From: an uncultured Bacteroidota bacterium
GTDB lineage: Bacteria > Bacteroidota > Bacteroidia > Flavobacteriales > Flavobacteriaceae
Direction: 5' to 3'
Length of the DNA stretch: 64,000 bases
NCBI GenBank assembly: GCA_903842575.1
Contig: CAIMMM010000154.1
Span: forward strand, 1-64,000
Positions within the stretch are counted from its first letter, which is position 1. The number at the start of each line of letters is the position of its first letter. Position numbers and translations under genes: made by a program. This document shows, one piece after another, positions 1 to 7,557 of this stretch. A model generated the notes under the pieces. The model made no database searches. It saw only the letters and a program-made list of their open reading frames with translations, and was not told where the DNA came from.

Positions 1-120
1 CAGAAAAAAAATATTGATTGTTTTTTTTTAAATTCTCTTTTAGAAAGTAGATTTACGCTTTATTTTTCAATAAATCCTAAAATAAATTGCTTTAATTTCA
101 TATAAAATAGTTAATCTACT

Positions 121-128
121 TACTTTTG
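121..128 (+). promoter_or_regulatory. Bacteroidota -7 promoter box for the first gene
   Basis: TACTTTTG matches the Bacteroidota TAnnTTTG box exactly and lies 22 bp before the ATG at 150. No clear -33 TTG at the usual 19-21 bp distance is visible. Confidence 0.5.
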
Positions 129-149
129 TAATTCATTAAAAAATAGATC

Positions 150-650
150 ATGAAAAAAATAAATGTTATCCTTATTGTTTTAGTATTGTTTATAGGAACC
201 AATGGTATTGCACAATCAAAATCAGCAATAAAACCTTTTAATAGTAATGAATACGCATTGTTTGGCGAAAAATTTAAAGTAAATAAAGTTTTGACAAATA
301 AAGAATTACTAAAAAAATATAAAACACTTAAAGCAGGAGATTCTCTTACTGTTCAGTTTCAATCCAACATAAAATCAGTTTGTAAAAAGAAAGGATGTTG
401 GATGAATATGGATTTAACGGGGGATGAGGTTTCTTTCGTGAAATTTAAAGATTATGCTTTTTTTGTTCCATTGAATGCAGACAATAGCGAAGCCATTGTT
501 AGTGGAAAAGCTTTTGTAGATGTTGTTTCGGTTGATGAATTGAAGCACTATGCCAAAGATGGTGGAAAATCTGCAGCAGAAATAGCAAAAATCACAAAAC
601 CAGAAACTACCTATTCCTTCTTGGCTGACGGCGTTTATATCAAAAAGTAA
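150..650 (+). CDS. DUF4920 domain-containing secreted protein
   Basis: This 166-aa protein begins with an N-terminal signal peptide (hydrophobic residues 5-20, ending near IAQ), so it is probably periplasmic. The rest resembles the DUF4920 family common in flavobacteria, including a cysteine pair in a basic segment (VCKKKGCWMNM) that could bind metal or form a disulfide. The biochemical function is unknown. The next gene, a haem-binding lipoprotein, starts 9 bp downstream, so the two are probably co-transcribed and may work together in the envelope. The start follows a good -7 box. Family assignment is from recognition, not a search. Confidence 0.75.
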   Translation: MKKINVILIVLVLFIGTNGIAQSKSAIKPFNSNEYALFGEKFKVNKVLTNKELLKKYKTLKAGDSLTVQFQSNIKSVCKKKGCWMNMDLTGDEVSFVKFKDYAFFVPLNADNSEAIVSGKAFVDVVSVDELKHYAKDGGKSAAEIAKITKPETTYSFLADGVYIKK

Positions 651-659
651 TATTAAAAA

Positions 660-1124
660 ATGAAAAAAGTAATTTTGCTTGTACTTCTTTTAGGTTTATT
701 TTGTTTCGCCAGTTCGCTTTTTCTCTTGTCTTGTCAAAAAAAAGAAGAACCCAAAGAAGAGAAATGTACTTCAGGTAAAGAAAAGAAATTAGTAATGTAT
801 AAAATGTCAGAAATGGCAGCTTTAATGGAACAAATGTATGTGGATAATTTGCGTGTAAAAAAGCAAATCATAAATGGAGAGGCTATTGGACAATTTCCAA
901 AACATTTCTTAAAAATACATACTGCTAAATTTACGGATGAATTCGATAATGATGCTTTTTTTAAATCAAATGCTTTGCTTTATATAAATGCTCAAAAATT
1001 AATTTATAGTGATCCGAAAAATGTAAAACAACATTTTAATGAAGGTGTTAATACTTGTTTGAATTGTCATAAAAACAAATGTGGTGGGCCCATTCCTAGA
1101 ATTAAAAAGTTATATATTAAATAA
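660..1124 (+). CDS. Lipoprotein with one c-type haem motif (CLNCH)
   Basis: This 154-aa protein has a long hydrophobic N-terminus ending in a lipobox (FLLSC, Cys25), so it is predicted to be a lipoprotein. Near the C-terminus it carries CLNCH (residues 133-137), a CxxCH motif for covalent haem c attachment, with a further Cys four residues later (KNKC). The middle is helical and charged, as in small soluble c-type cytochromes. It may be an electron carrier or haem sensor; no redox partner is adjacent. It sits between the DUF4920 gene and mnmD with gaps of 9 and 2 bp. Haem attachment would rely on the cytochrome c assembly protein encoded at 47.1 kb. Confidence 0.7.
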   Translation: MKKVILLVLLLGLFCFASSLFLLSCQKKEEPKEEKCTSGKEKKLVMYKMSEMAALMEQMYVDNLRVKKQIINGEAIGQFPKHFLKIHTAKFTDEFDNDAFFKSNALLYINAQKLIYSDPKNVKQHFNEGVNTCLNCHKNKCGGPIPRIKKLYIK

Positions 1125-1126
1125 TT

Positions 1127-1789
1127 TTGAAGCGGGAAATTATTCAAACTGCCGATGGTTCTACAACCATTCATTTACCTGAATGGAACGAAAGTTACCA
1201 TTCCAAAAATGGCGCCATCCAAGAGGCATATCATGTATTTATAAAAAGTGGGCTTTCTTTATTCGAAGGAAAACCCATTTCTATTTTAGAAATAGGTTTC
1301 GGAACAGGATTGAATGCCTTTATAACTCATTTAGAAGCTAAAAAAAGAAACCAAACCATTGATTATGTTGGAGTAGAAGCTCATCCCGTTATTTTGGAAG
1401 AAGTTTTGCAAATGAATTACGTTACCGAATTAGCAGCAGAAATGGAATTGTCCTTTTTCGAAAAAATGCATGCGTGTATTTGGGGAAACAAAATAATGAT
1501 TTCACCTACTTTTTCTTTGATAAAAAGAAAACAGTTTTTTGAAGATATTGATGATGAGGATGCATTTGATTTAATTTATTTTGATGCTTTTGGATTTAGA
1601 GTTCAACCTGAATTATGGTCAATTGAAATATTTAAAAAAATGTATAAAGCAATGAAATCAGGAGGAATATTGGTTACTTATGCCTGTAGAACATCAATTA
1701 AAAATGCCATGTTAGAGGCAGGTTTTTCTATAGAAAAATTACCTGGCGCACCTGGAAAAAGAGAAATGCTTCGTGCTAAAAAAAAATAG
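1127..1789 (+). CDS. mnmD: tRNA 5-methylaminomethyl-2-thiouridine methyltransferase MnmD
   Basis: This is a SAM-dependent methyltransferase that completes the mnm5 group on U34 of certain tRNAs, equivalent to the methyltransferase half of E. coli MnmC without the oxidase half. The 220-aa length fits stand-alone MnmD. A SAM-binding segment ILEIGFGTGLNAF is at about residues 50-62, the acidic LIYFDAFGF motif is near residue 150, and a GAPGKREMLRA tail is typical of the family. The start is TTG at 1127, only 2 bp after the upstream stop; no in-frame ATG occurs before the conserved N-terminus, so the TTG looks genuine. Confidence 0.88.
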   Translation: MKREIIQTADGSTTIHLPEWNESYHSKNGAIQEAYHVFIKSGLSLFEGKPISILEIGFGTGLNAFITHLEAKKRNQTIDYVGVEAHPVILEEVLQMNYVTELAAEMELSFFEKMHACIWGNKIMISPTFSLIKRKQFFEDIDDEDAFDLIYFDAFGFRVQPELWSIEIFKKMYKAMKSGGILVTYACRTSIKNAMLEAGFSIEKLPGAPGKREMLRAKKK

Positions 1790-1830
1790 GGAAGCCTTTT
1801 TTTGGAGGAATATTTATATTTAACGTTTAA

Positions 1831-1864
1831 TTTTGGTGTAGGTATTTTTTTTTCTTTAAATTTG
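1831..1864 (+). promoter_or_regulatory. Promoter of small-protein gene copy A
   Basis: A -33 element TTTTGG (1831-1836) and a perfect -7 box TAAATTTG (1857-1864) are 20 bp apart, the usual Bacteroidota spacing. Transcription would start near 1871, about 40 nt before the ATG at 1912. An AACGTTTAA sequence sits just upstream at 1822-1830. Confidence 0.6.
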
Positions 1865-1911
1865 AATTACCATTTACGTTCATACAAATACCAACTTTTA
1901 ATTATTGTTAC

Positions 1912-2112
1912 ATGTCAAGAGGAATGTTTGACTACACTAAATCTGTACTTGAAAGAGTTAGCTTTGATGTTAAACTTTTTCGTAAAGAATTAGAGAAAGC
2001 AATAAAAGTGCTTTTGCCTTATGAAATAGAGGAATTATTAGAGTGGCTTTTATTATTTACTCAAGAAAAGCCAGAATTAAGGCAATGTTTGATTACAATT
2101 AAAAACACATAA
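1912..2112 (+). CDS. Small conserved protein, copy A of a three-copy family
   Basis: This 66-aa protein has no signal peptide or membrane segment. It is closely related to the ORFs at 2319 and 54873 and shares the block YTKSVLERVSF near the N-terminus, then a charged helix, LLPYEIE, a W and a KPEL..CL ending. It is rich in Leu, Glu and Lys and probably folds as two or three helices. I recognise it as a recurring flavobacterial hypothetical but know no function. It has its own promoter and terminator, so it is an independent unit. The overlapping track ORF at 1802-1993 is in another frame and is not supported. Confidence 0.75.
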   Translation: MSRGMFDYTKSVLERVSFDVKLFRKELEKAIKVLLPYEIEELLEWLLLFTQEKPELRQCLITIKNT

Positions 2113-2118
2113 AACTAG

Positions 2119-2144
2119 AAAGAGCTTAAATGGCTCTTTTTTTT
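2119..2144 (+). terminator. Intrinsic terminator after small-protein copy A
   Basis: The inverted repeat AAAGAGC/GCTCTTT with a 7-nt loop runs into a T tract, 7 bp after the stop codon. Confidence 0.8.
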
Positions 2145-2180
2145 GTTCCCAATAATTTACTATAAGAAAAAACATATATT

Positions 2181-2225
2181 AAACGTTAAATAACGTAGAT
2201 AAACGATATATTTAGTACTTAAACG
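2181..2225. repeat. Helically phased ACG-containing repeats upstream of copy B
   Basis: Four (A)AACG elements occur with ACG at 2183, 2193, 2203 and 2223, that is at 10, 10 and 20 bp spacing, on one face of the helix. They lie 58-100 bp upstream of the predicted start of transcription of the second small-protein gene. The first is embedded in the palindrome AACGTT. They may be a phased protein-binding array; no binding protein is known. Confidence 0.45.
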
Positions 2226-2245
2226 GATATTTTAATCAAATTTAT

Positions 2246-2276
2246 TTTGTGGTAACATAAAAATGCTGTACATTTA
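2246..2276 (+). promoter_or_regulatory. Promoter of small-protein gene copy B
   Basis: The -33 element TTTG (2246-2249) and the near-consensus -7 box TACATTTA (2269-2276, 7 of 8 positions) are 19 bp apart. Transcription would start near 2283. Another AACGTT sequence overlaps the predicted start site (2279-2284). Confidence 0.45.
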
Positions 2277-2318
2277 CTTAACGTTTTTAAAATAAGATAA
2301 CCCCTAATCTTACCAATT

Positions 2319-2513
2319 ATGCCTAGAATGATATATGATTACACAAAATCTGTACTCGAGAGAGTGAGTTTTGATCCAGTTCTTTTTATTAGAGAATTGA
2401 GAAAGGCAGTGAAAACTTTATTGCCTTACGAAATTGAGCAATTAAAAAAATGGCTGCAATTCTACACCCAAGAAAAACCTGAATTAAAGCAGTGTTTATC
2501 AATTGTAAATTAA
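2319..2513 (+). CDS. Small conserved protein, copy B of a three-copy family
   Basis: This 64-aa protein is a tandem paralogue of the 1912 ORF. It shares DYTKSVLERVSFD, the LF.rELrKA.K.LLPYEIE helix, a WL pair and TQEKPEL.QCL. Its predicted promoter is separate from copy A, and a terminator lies between the two genes, so the copies can be regulated independently. Its tail is shorter than that of copy A. There is no signal sequence and no recognised domain. The function is unknown; strong conservation of the N-terminal DYTKSVLE block across copies suggests a binding surface rather than simple structural filler. Confidence 0.75.
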   Translation: MPRMIYDYTKSVLERVSFDPVLFIRELRKAVKTLLPYEIEQLKKWLQFYTQEKPELKQCLSIVN

Positions 2514-2540
2514 TTTTTTTGTTTAGTTAGTTTTATTAAT

Positions 2541-2575
2541 ATAAGGAGTTTTGTGCAAAGCTCCTTATTTTTTTT
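2541..2575. terminator. Bidirectional terminator between copy B and oxyR
   Basis: The 8-bp arms ATAAGGAG/CTCCTTAT flank a 12-nt loop and are followed by a T run on the plus strand. The oxyR stop codon (2565-2567) lies inside the right arm, so the element serves convergent genes. Confidence 0.75.
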
Positions 2576-3506
2576 GCAACGGACTTATTATTTCTACATT
2601 TTGAAATGTAATTGCACCTCTTACAATGCCAGAAATAGTGCTTCTTAATGCATCTACAATTTGAAATTTTAATTCTGTTTTCGGAAATATTAAACTCACT
2701 TCTCTCGCTGGTATTGGTGCTACAAAGTGTTTTAATTTTGCTTTATCTTTGTCTTTTATATCAAGAGTATGTAAATAGGGAAGAAGTGTAATACCTAATC
2801 CTTCATCAGCTAATTTGATCAAGGTTTCAAAACTTCCACTTTCTATTTGAAAATGATTAATTTCACTTTTACTTACATTTTTACATAAATTTAAAATGCC
2901 GTCTCTAAAACAGTGCCCATCTTGTAAAAGTAAAATTTCTTCCAAATTTAAATCGGAAACTTCAATTTCTTTTTTATGATAATTCTTGTTGTTTTCGGGG
3001 ATATAGGCTACAAAAGGTTCAAAATACAAAACAATTTCTTTTATTTTTTCTTCCATCAGAGGTGTTGCAGCAATAGCAGCATCCAAGTGCCCATTCTTCA
3101 ATTTAGTAATAATTTCATCTGTATTTAATTCCTCAATGATTAGTTTTACTTTGGGATATTTTTTAATAAAATTATTGAGAAACATAGGTAAAAGTGTAGG
3201 CATAATTGTTGGAATAATGCCCAAACGAAATTCGCCTCCAATAAAACCTTTTTGTTGGTCAACAATATCTTGAATTCTATCTGCTTCGTTAACAATATTT
3301 TTGGCTTGATTGACGATTTTTTGCCCAATATCAGTTAATTGAATTGGTTTTTTTGTTCTGTCAAAGATTTGAATCCCTAGTTCTTCTTCGATTTTTTGAA
3401 TTTGCATACTCAATGTGGGTTGGGTAACAAAACATTTTTCGGCAGCAAAGGTGAAATTTTTGTGTTCAGCAACTGCAAGAACATATTTTAGTTGTGTGAT
3501 AGTCAT
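2565..3506 (-). CDS. oxyR: LysR-family peroxide sensor OxyR
   Basis: OxyR is a transcription factor that senses hydrogen peroxide through a reversible disulfide. The 313-aa protein has an N-terminal LysR winged helix-turn-helix (residues 1-60, with AAEKCFVTQPTLSMQIQKIE) and a periplasmic-binding-like effector domain. GHCFRDGILNLC places Cys199 and Cys208 exactly at the E. coli OxyR redox positions. I moved the start from the track's 3545 to the ATG at 3506 because family members begin with MTITQLKY. No catalase or peroxiredoxin is adjacent, so its targets lie elsewhere or in the stress genes scattered in this window. Confidence 0.92.
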   Translation of the reverse strand: MTITQLKYVLAVAEHKNFTFAAEKCFVTQPTLSMQIQKIEEELGIQIFDRTKKPIQLTDIGQKIVNQAKNIVNEADRIQDIVDQQKGFIGGEFRLGIIPTIMPTLLPMFLNNFIKKYPKVKLIIEELNTDEIITKLKNGHLDAAIAATPLMEEKIKEIVLYFEPFVAYIPENNKNYHKKEIEVSDLNLEEILLLQDGHCFRDGILNLCKNVSKSEINHFQIESGSFETLIKLADEGLGITLLPYLHTLDIKDKDKAKLKHFVAPIPAREVSLIFPKTELKFQIVDALRSTISGIVRGAITFQNVEIISPLQKK

Positions 3507-3637
3507 GTAATAGTAATTTTTGATGCAAATATAAAACCAAATCAATTTAAGTTATAATAAGTAGTCGTTAAATTTTACAATTGTTAAAAATAAATTAAAA
3601 AGTAATATTTACATATTGCATTATCTATTTTCGCCAA

Positions 3638-3934
3638 ATGAAATTTTTAGCGAGTACTTTTCTAGTTCTTTTTATTACTTTTCTTTCAGTACCTTCTTTG
3701 GTTACATTGATTGAGAAGCGTGCTGACATTTCTTTAATTTATGACTTGTCTGAAGAAGATAATCAAAAGGACAGTGAAGTGATTAAAGAATTTAAATTGG
3801 ATTATGCTTTTAAAAATCAATTTGAGTTTGTTGTTTTTAAATCCTTCCATTCTAAAAAAATAAATTCAGAAAATATTTCTAAACATGATAATGTTTCTTT
3901 AGAAATTTTTATTCCTCCACCAGAAGTAATTTAA
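3638..3934 (+). CDS. Small secreted or membrane-anchored hypothetical protein
   Basis: This 98-aa ORF has a hydrophobic N-terminal segment (residues 3-24, signal peptide or anchor) followed by an acidic stretch (EEDNQKDSEV) and a C-terminus ending in PPPEVI. Similar short proteins occur in flavobacteria in front of transporter genes, but I know of no assigned function. It lies 60 bp before the SulP transporter gene, which has its own promoter, so co-transcription is possible but not required. It is divergent from oxyR with 131 bp between starts, so OxyR control is conceivable but not shown. Confidence 0.6.
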   Translation: MKFLASTFLVLFITFLSVPSLVTLIEKRADISLIYDLSEEDNQKDSEVIKEFKLDYAFKNQFEFVVFKSFHSKKINSENISKHDNVSLEIFIPPPEVI

Positions 3935-3967
3935 TACATTTTTTAGGCATTCGCTCTCGCGAAATAA

Positions 3968-3975
3968 TATATTTG
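3968..3975 (+). promoter_or_regulatory. -7 promoter box for sulP
   Basis: TATATTTG matches TAnnTTTG exactly, 19 bp before the ATG at 3995. A small inverted repeat TTCGC-tctc-GCGAA lies just upstream at about 3950-3963 and could be an operator. Confidence 0.55.
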
Positions 3976-3994
3976 TATAAATTTAATTTAGGTT

Positions 3995-5569
3995 ATGACA
4001 AAAAAAATCAATCTTTTTGAAAACCTTAAATCCGATTTTTCATCAGGTTTAGTGGTTTTTTTGGTGGCATTGCCACTATGTTTAGGAATAGCACTTGCAA
4101 GTGGTGCTCCATTATTTTCAGGTATTATTTCAGGAATTGTTGGTGGTATTATTGTTGGATTTTTAAGTAAATCTCACATAAGCGTAACAGGTCCAGCTGC
4201 TGGATTAACAGCTATAGTTTTAACAGCAATTACCGATTTAGGTGCTTTTGATATTTTCTTAACTGCCGTTCTTTTGGCTGGTTTAATTCAACTAGCGTTG
4301 GGTTTTCTTAAAGCAGGAAGTATTTCAAACTATTTTCCAACCAATGTTATTGAAGGGATGCTCGCAGGAATTGGAGCTATCATCTTATTAAAGCAAATTC
4401 CAAAGGCTTTAGGTTCTGACGTGACTGTTGGTTCAGGATTGCAGATATTCTCCGATATTGCGGCCTCCTTTGGAGATGCAAAAATGGGCGTTATTATCGT
4501 AACTTTAATTTCATTAGGAATCATCTTAGCTTGGAATAAAATCCCAGTCCTCAATTCTATTAAATTGCTCCCGGCGGCTTTAATTGCTGTGACAGCTGGC
4601 GTTGTAATTAATGAATTTATTTTTAAAGGAACATCTTATGAGATTACTAGTAAATATTTAGTTTCATTGCCAGTTCCTTCAACTTTGGAGGAATTTAAAG
4701 CAATATTGCTAACGCCAAATTTTTCAGCTATTAGTGATTCTAAAGTATGGATTGTAGCTATTACTATTGCTGTTGTTGCTTCTATTGAAACCTTGCTTTG
4801 CATTGAAGCTGCGGATAGAATGGATGCGCATAAACGTTATACGGATACGAATGTTGAATTAAAAGCGCAAGGTATTGGAAATGTAATAAGCGCACTACTT
4901 GGTGGTTTGCCAATGACATCAGTAGTTGTGAGAACTTCGGCAAACAATAACGCTGGCGCAAAATCAAAAATGGCAACTATAATTCATGGTATTCTATTAT
5001 TGATAAGTGTTTTAACAATTCCTATAGTTTTGAATAAAATTCCTTTTGCAACTTTGGCAGCAATTTTATTGTTAATTGGCTACAAACTAGCTAAACCTTC
5101 TGTTTTTAAGCGTTTTTGGCAACAAGGAAAATATCAATTTGTGCCATTTATTGCAACCTTTGGAGCTGTTATATTTACAGATTTACTTAAAGGGGTAGCT
5201 TTAGGAATGACAATCAGTATTGTTATAATATTAAAAGGAAACATGAAAAGAGCTTATAGTTTTAGAAAAGAAGAATATAAGGAAGGTGATGTAATTCATA
5301 TTGATTTAGCACAAGAAGTTTCATTCCTAAACAAAGCGGCGATAAAGTCAACATTGGCATCTATCCCTGAAAATTCGCAAGTGGTTATTAATGCCACTGA
5401 TTCTGTGTACATTGCTCATGATGTTTTGGACATCATCAAAGAATTTAACAACATTAAATCGAAAGAAGACAATATAAATGTTCAACTCGTTGGATTCAAG
5501 GAAGAATATGATTTAGAAAATTCCGGAGAAAATGAAAAACATGTTTTTGTTGAACACATTAAAAAATAA
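3995..5569 (+). CDS. SulP-family inorganic anion transporter, probably bicarbonate
   Basis: This 524-aa protein has about twelve membrane segments in its first ~420 residues (for example VVFLVALPLCLGIALASGAPL and HISVTGPAAGLTAIV, a SulP signature) and a cytoplasmic STAS-like region at the C-terminus. SulP proteins move sulfate, bicarbonate or related anions. A beta-carbonic anhydrase gene starts 7 bp downstream, which argues for bicarbonate by analogy with other SulP-carbonic anhydrase pairs and with BicA. Substrate is therefore an inference. The STAS part appears short and variable, as in many Bacteroidota members. Confidence 0.88.
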   Translation: MTKKINLFENLKSDFSSGLVVFLVALPLCLGIALASGAPLFSGIISGIVGGIIVGFLSKSHISVTGPAAGLTAIVLTAITDLGAFDIFLTAVLLAGLIQLALGFLKAGSISNYFPTNVIEGMLAGIGAIILLKQIPKALGSDVTVGSGLQIFSDIAASFGDAKMGVIIVTLISLGIILAWNKIPVLNSIKLLPAALIAVTAGVVINEFIFKGTSYEITSKYLVSLPVPSTLEEFKAILLTPNFSAISDSKVWIVAITIAVVASIETLLCIEAADRMDAHKRYTDTNVELKAQGIGNVISALLGGLPMTSVVVRTSANNNAGAKSKMATIIHGILLLISVLTIPIVLNKIPFATLAAILLLIGYKLAKPSVFKRFWQQGKYQFVPFIATFGAVIFTDLLKGVALGMTISIVIILKGNMKRAYSFRKEEYKEGDVIHIDLAQEVSFLNKAAIKSTLASIPENSQVVINATDSVYIAHDVLDIIKEFNNIKSKEDNINVQLVGFKEEYDLENSGENEKHVFVEHIKK

Positions 5570-5576
5570 AAGTACA

Positions 5577-6260
5577 ATGAAAGCACATAATAAAGATAGC
5601 CAATCACAAATGACTCCTCGTAAGGCTTTAGAGTTTTTGCAAGAGGGTAATAATAGATTTATTAAAAATTTAAAGACAAATAGAAATTTATTAGAACAAG
5701 TAAATGACACTAGTGAAGGCCAATGGCCATTTGCTACTATATTAAGTTGTATTGATAGTAGAACTTCGGCTGAATTGATTTTTGACCAAGGGTTAGGAGA
5801 TGTTTTTTCTGTTAGAATTGCTGGAAATATAGTTAATACTGATATTTTGGGAAGTATGGAATTTGCCTGTAAAGTTGCCGGTTCTAAATTGGTTGTTGTC
5901 TTAGGACATAGTAAATGTGGTGCAGTAAAAGGAGCCTGTGATCATATTGAAATGGGTAACCTTACTGAATTATTATCTAAATTGCAGCCTGCTGTTTATC
6001 AAGAAAAAACAACCAAAGAGGATAGAACTTCTAACAATGTTACTTTTGTTGAAAATGTTGCCAAAATAAATGTAAAACGCAGCGTAAAAAACATAATTGA
6101 ACGGAGTTTTATTTTAGAACAAATGGTGGAACATGGTGAAATTGGAGTAGTAGGAGCCATGCACAATATAGAAACAGGTAAAGTAACTTTTTATACAGAT
6201 GTAATGTACATAAGAGATGATAAAAACCCTAAATTTTCTGTTGCTAATTTAAGGCATTAA
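5577..6260 (+). CDS. Beta-class carbonic anhydrase
   Basis: The enzyme interconverts CO2 and bicarbonate. The 227-aa product contains the beta-class zinc motif CxDSR (SCIDSRTS) and HxxC (GHSKCGAVKG), giving the Cys-Asp-His-Cys set expected. No signal peptide is seen, so it is probably cytoplasmic. The start is set at the ATG at 5577, just after the sulP stop, rather than the track's 5532 start, which would overlap sulP by 38 bp. Coupling to SulP suggests bicarbonate uptake for anaplerotic carboxylation or pH control. Confidence 0.9.
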   Translation: MKAHNKDSQSQMTPRKALEFLQEGNNRFIKNLKTNRNLLEQVNDTSEGQWPFATILSCIDSRTSAELIFDQGLGDVFSVRIAGNIVNTDILGSMEFACKVAGSKLVVVLGHSKCGAVKGACDHIEMGNLTELLSKLQPAVYQEKTTKEDRTSNNVTFVENVAKINVKRSVKNIIERSFILEQMVEHGEIGVVGAMHNIETGKVTFYTDVMYIRDDKNPKFSVANLRH

Positions 6261-6299
6261 GTTGTTGACAAGAAAATAGGTAAATTTATTATCAGAACT

Positions 6300-6348
6300 A
6301 AAAAGCTATCATTCAAAATAATTTATATTGAATGGTAGCTTTTGATTT
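6300..6348. terminator. Strong bidirectional terminator
   Basis: The long inverted repeat AAAAGCTATCATTCAA / TTGAATGGTAGCTTTT (one internal wobble) lies between the convergent carbonic anhydrase and LETM1-related genes. Confidence 0.85.
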
Positions 6349-7548
6349 TTATTCATCCTCCAAGTTTTCATTAAATGACGAGGGTAATAATTGGGGGATA
6401 AACTTTATTAATATTGGCAATAATAAACTGCCACCAGGAATTAAGAAAATTGTTAAGGAAGGTATCGTTTTGCAAATATCCAATAATTGTTTTTTGACTT
6501 TCTTTTTTTCATCTTTATCTAAATCTCTTTTCGTTGAATTGGCCAACAGTACCATCAATTCTTTGCTTTCGGATATTTCTTTAGACAAACGTTTCTTGTT
6601 ACGATTTATTAGCACTACCACACTCTCGTGAGTTTGCTCATAAAAATGTTTTACAGGATTGGAATAATTAAAATAAGGAATATCCTGTTTGTATTTTGCG
6701 ATAAAACTATTGATAAAATTTATGCTATTTTCTACAAAATTAGTAGGTGTGTTTAGTTGTTCGCCTAGTTTGTATAAAAAGTACCGTTCTTCATTTTCTA
6801 CTTTTTCATCACTCCACAAACTGATACCTGCTACATCAATTACATAAAACTTTTCCAAGTCATTTTGCAAATAGCTTAAATTTAAATCGTCAATAGTAGT
6901 AATAGTTGTGGCTGAGGATTTATTATAGCGCACGGATGAATCAAATAATTTTAGTAATAAATCATCATGTGGCGATATGATTGTCTTGGTTTTTAGTGAC
7001 AACGAAACAACGCTAACAATAATGCTTTCTATATTATTTAAATATTTATCGGGAACACTTCCTTTTTCTAAGTGTTGTTTGAATGCTAAAACATCTACAA
7101 AAAGCAGCGCATTGGTAATCACATGGGAGAAGTTTTTACTAAACAAATCTTCATTCGTTTGCACCCTTTCATGAATTATTTTTTCTAGCTTACTTGATGG
7201 TGAACTGGTTGGCAACATTTTTTGTAAAGGATTAAATCCTTTGGGAGTCATAGCATTATAAAACGCTACTGCCTCGGTAATGAATTCTCCAATATCATTG
7301 GTTTGCTTAGTCAAACGAAACATTTGAAAAAGTGTATTAAGCATTCCCAATTTGGAGATTTCTTGGGGAAGTCTGTTTTTTGTTTCTATTGGATTGGGAA
7401 CATCAAAACTGATGATGTGCCCAAAAATAAATCCAGTAGCTCTTGTTCGGGTATAAAAAGCTACATCATCCTTAATAAAAGGTTGACTTTTAAGATTTTG
7501 ATCTGTAAAAAATTTATCTATCCAGCCGTGAACAGAAGGGTTAATCAT
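6349..7548 (-). CDS. LETM1-related protein
   Basis: This 399-aa protein resembles the flavobacterial family named LETM1-related biofilm-associated protein. The C-terminal region (about residues 320-390) carries the LETM1-like stretch with a charged KRDLDKDEKKKVKKQL segment followed by a hydrophobic, proline- and glycine-containing hairpin (FLIPGGSLLLPILIKFIPQLLP). Upstream is a long helical region without recognisable motifs. LETM1 proteins in mitochondria affect cation exchange, but a transport role here is unproven. It lies 9 bp downstream of the SOD gene on the same strand, so the two probably form one transcript. Confidence 0.75.
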   Translation of the reverse strand: MINPSVHGWIDKFFTDQNLKSQPFIKDDVAFYTRTRATGFIFGHIISFDVPNPIETKNRLPQEISKLGMLNTLFQMFRLTKQTNDIGEFITEAVAFYNAMTPKGFNPLQKMLPTSSPSSKLEKIIHERVQTNEDLFSKNFSHVITNALLFVDVLAFKQHLEKGSVPDKYLNNIESIIVSVVSLSLKTKTIISPHDDLLLKLFDSSVRYNKSSATTITTIDDLNLSYLQNDLEKFYVIDVAGISLWSDEKVENEERYFLYKLGEQLNTPTNFVENSINFINSFIAKYKQDIPYFNYSNPVKHFYEQTHESVVVLINRNKKRLSKEISESKELMVLLANSTKRDLDKDEKKKVKKQLLDICKTIPSLTIFLIPGGSLLLPILIKFIPQLLPSSFNENLEDE

Positions 7549-7557
7549 TCGAGAAAA

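Noticed and set aside
1802-1993. 63-aa plus-strand ORF overlapping small-protein copy A
   Set aside because: It lies in a different frame from the conserved family member and contains the promoter of copy A.
5532-5576. Upstream start of the carbonic anhydrase ORF inside sulP
   Set aside because: It overlaps the sulP end by 38 bp and adds 15 residues unlike any carbonic anhydrase N-terminus.
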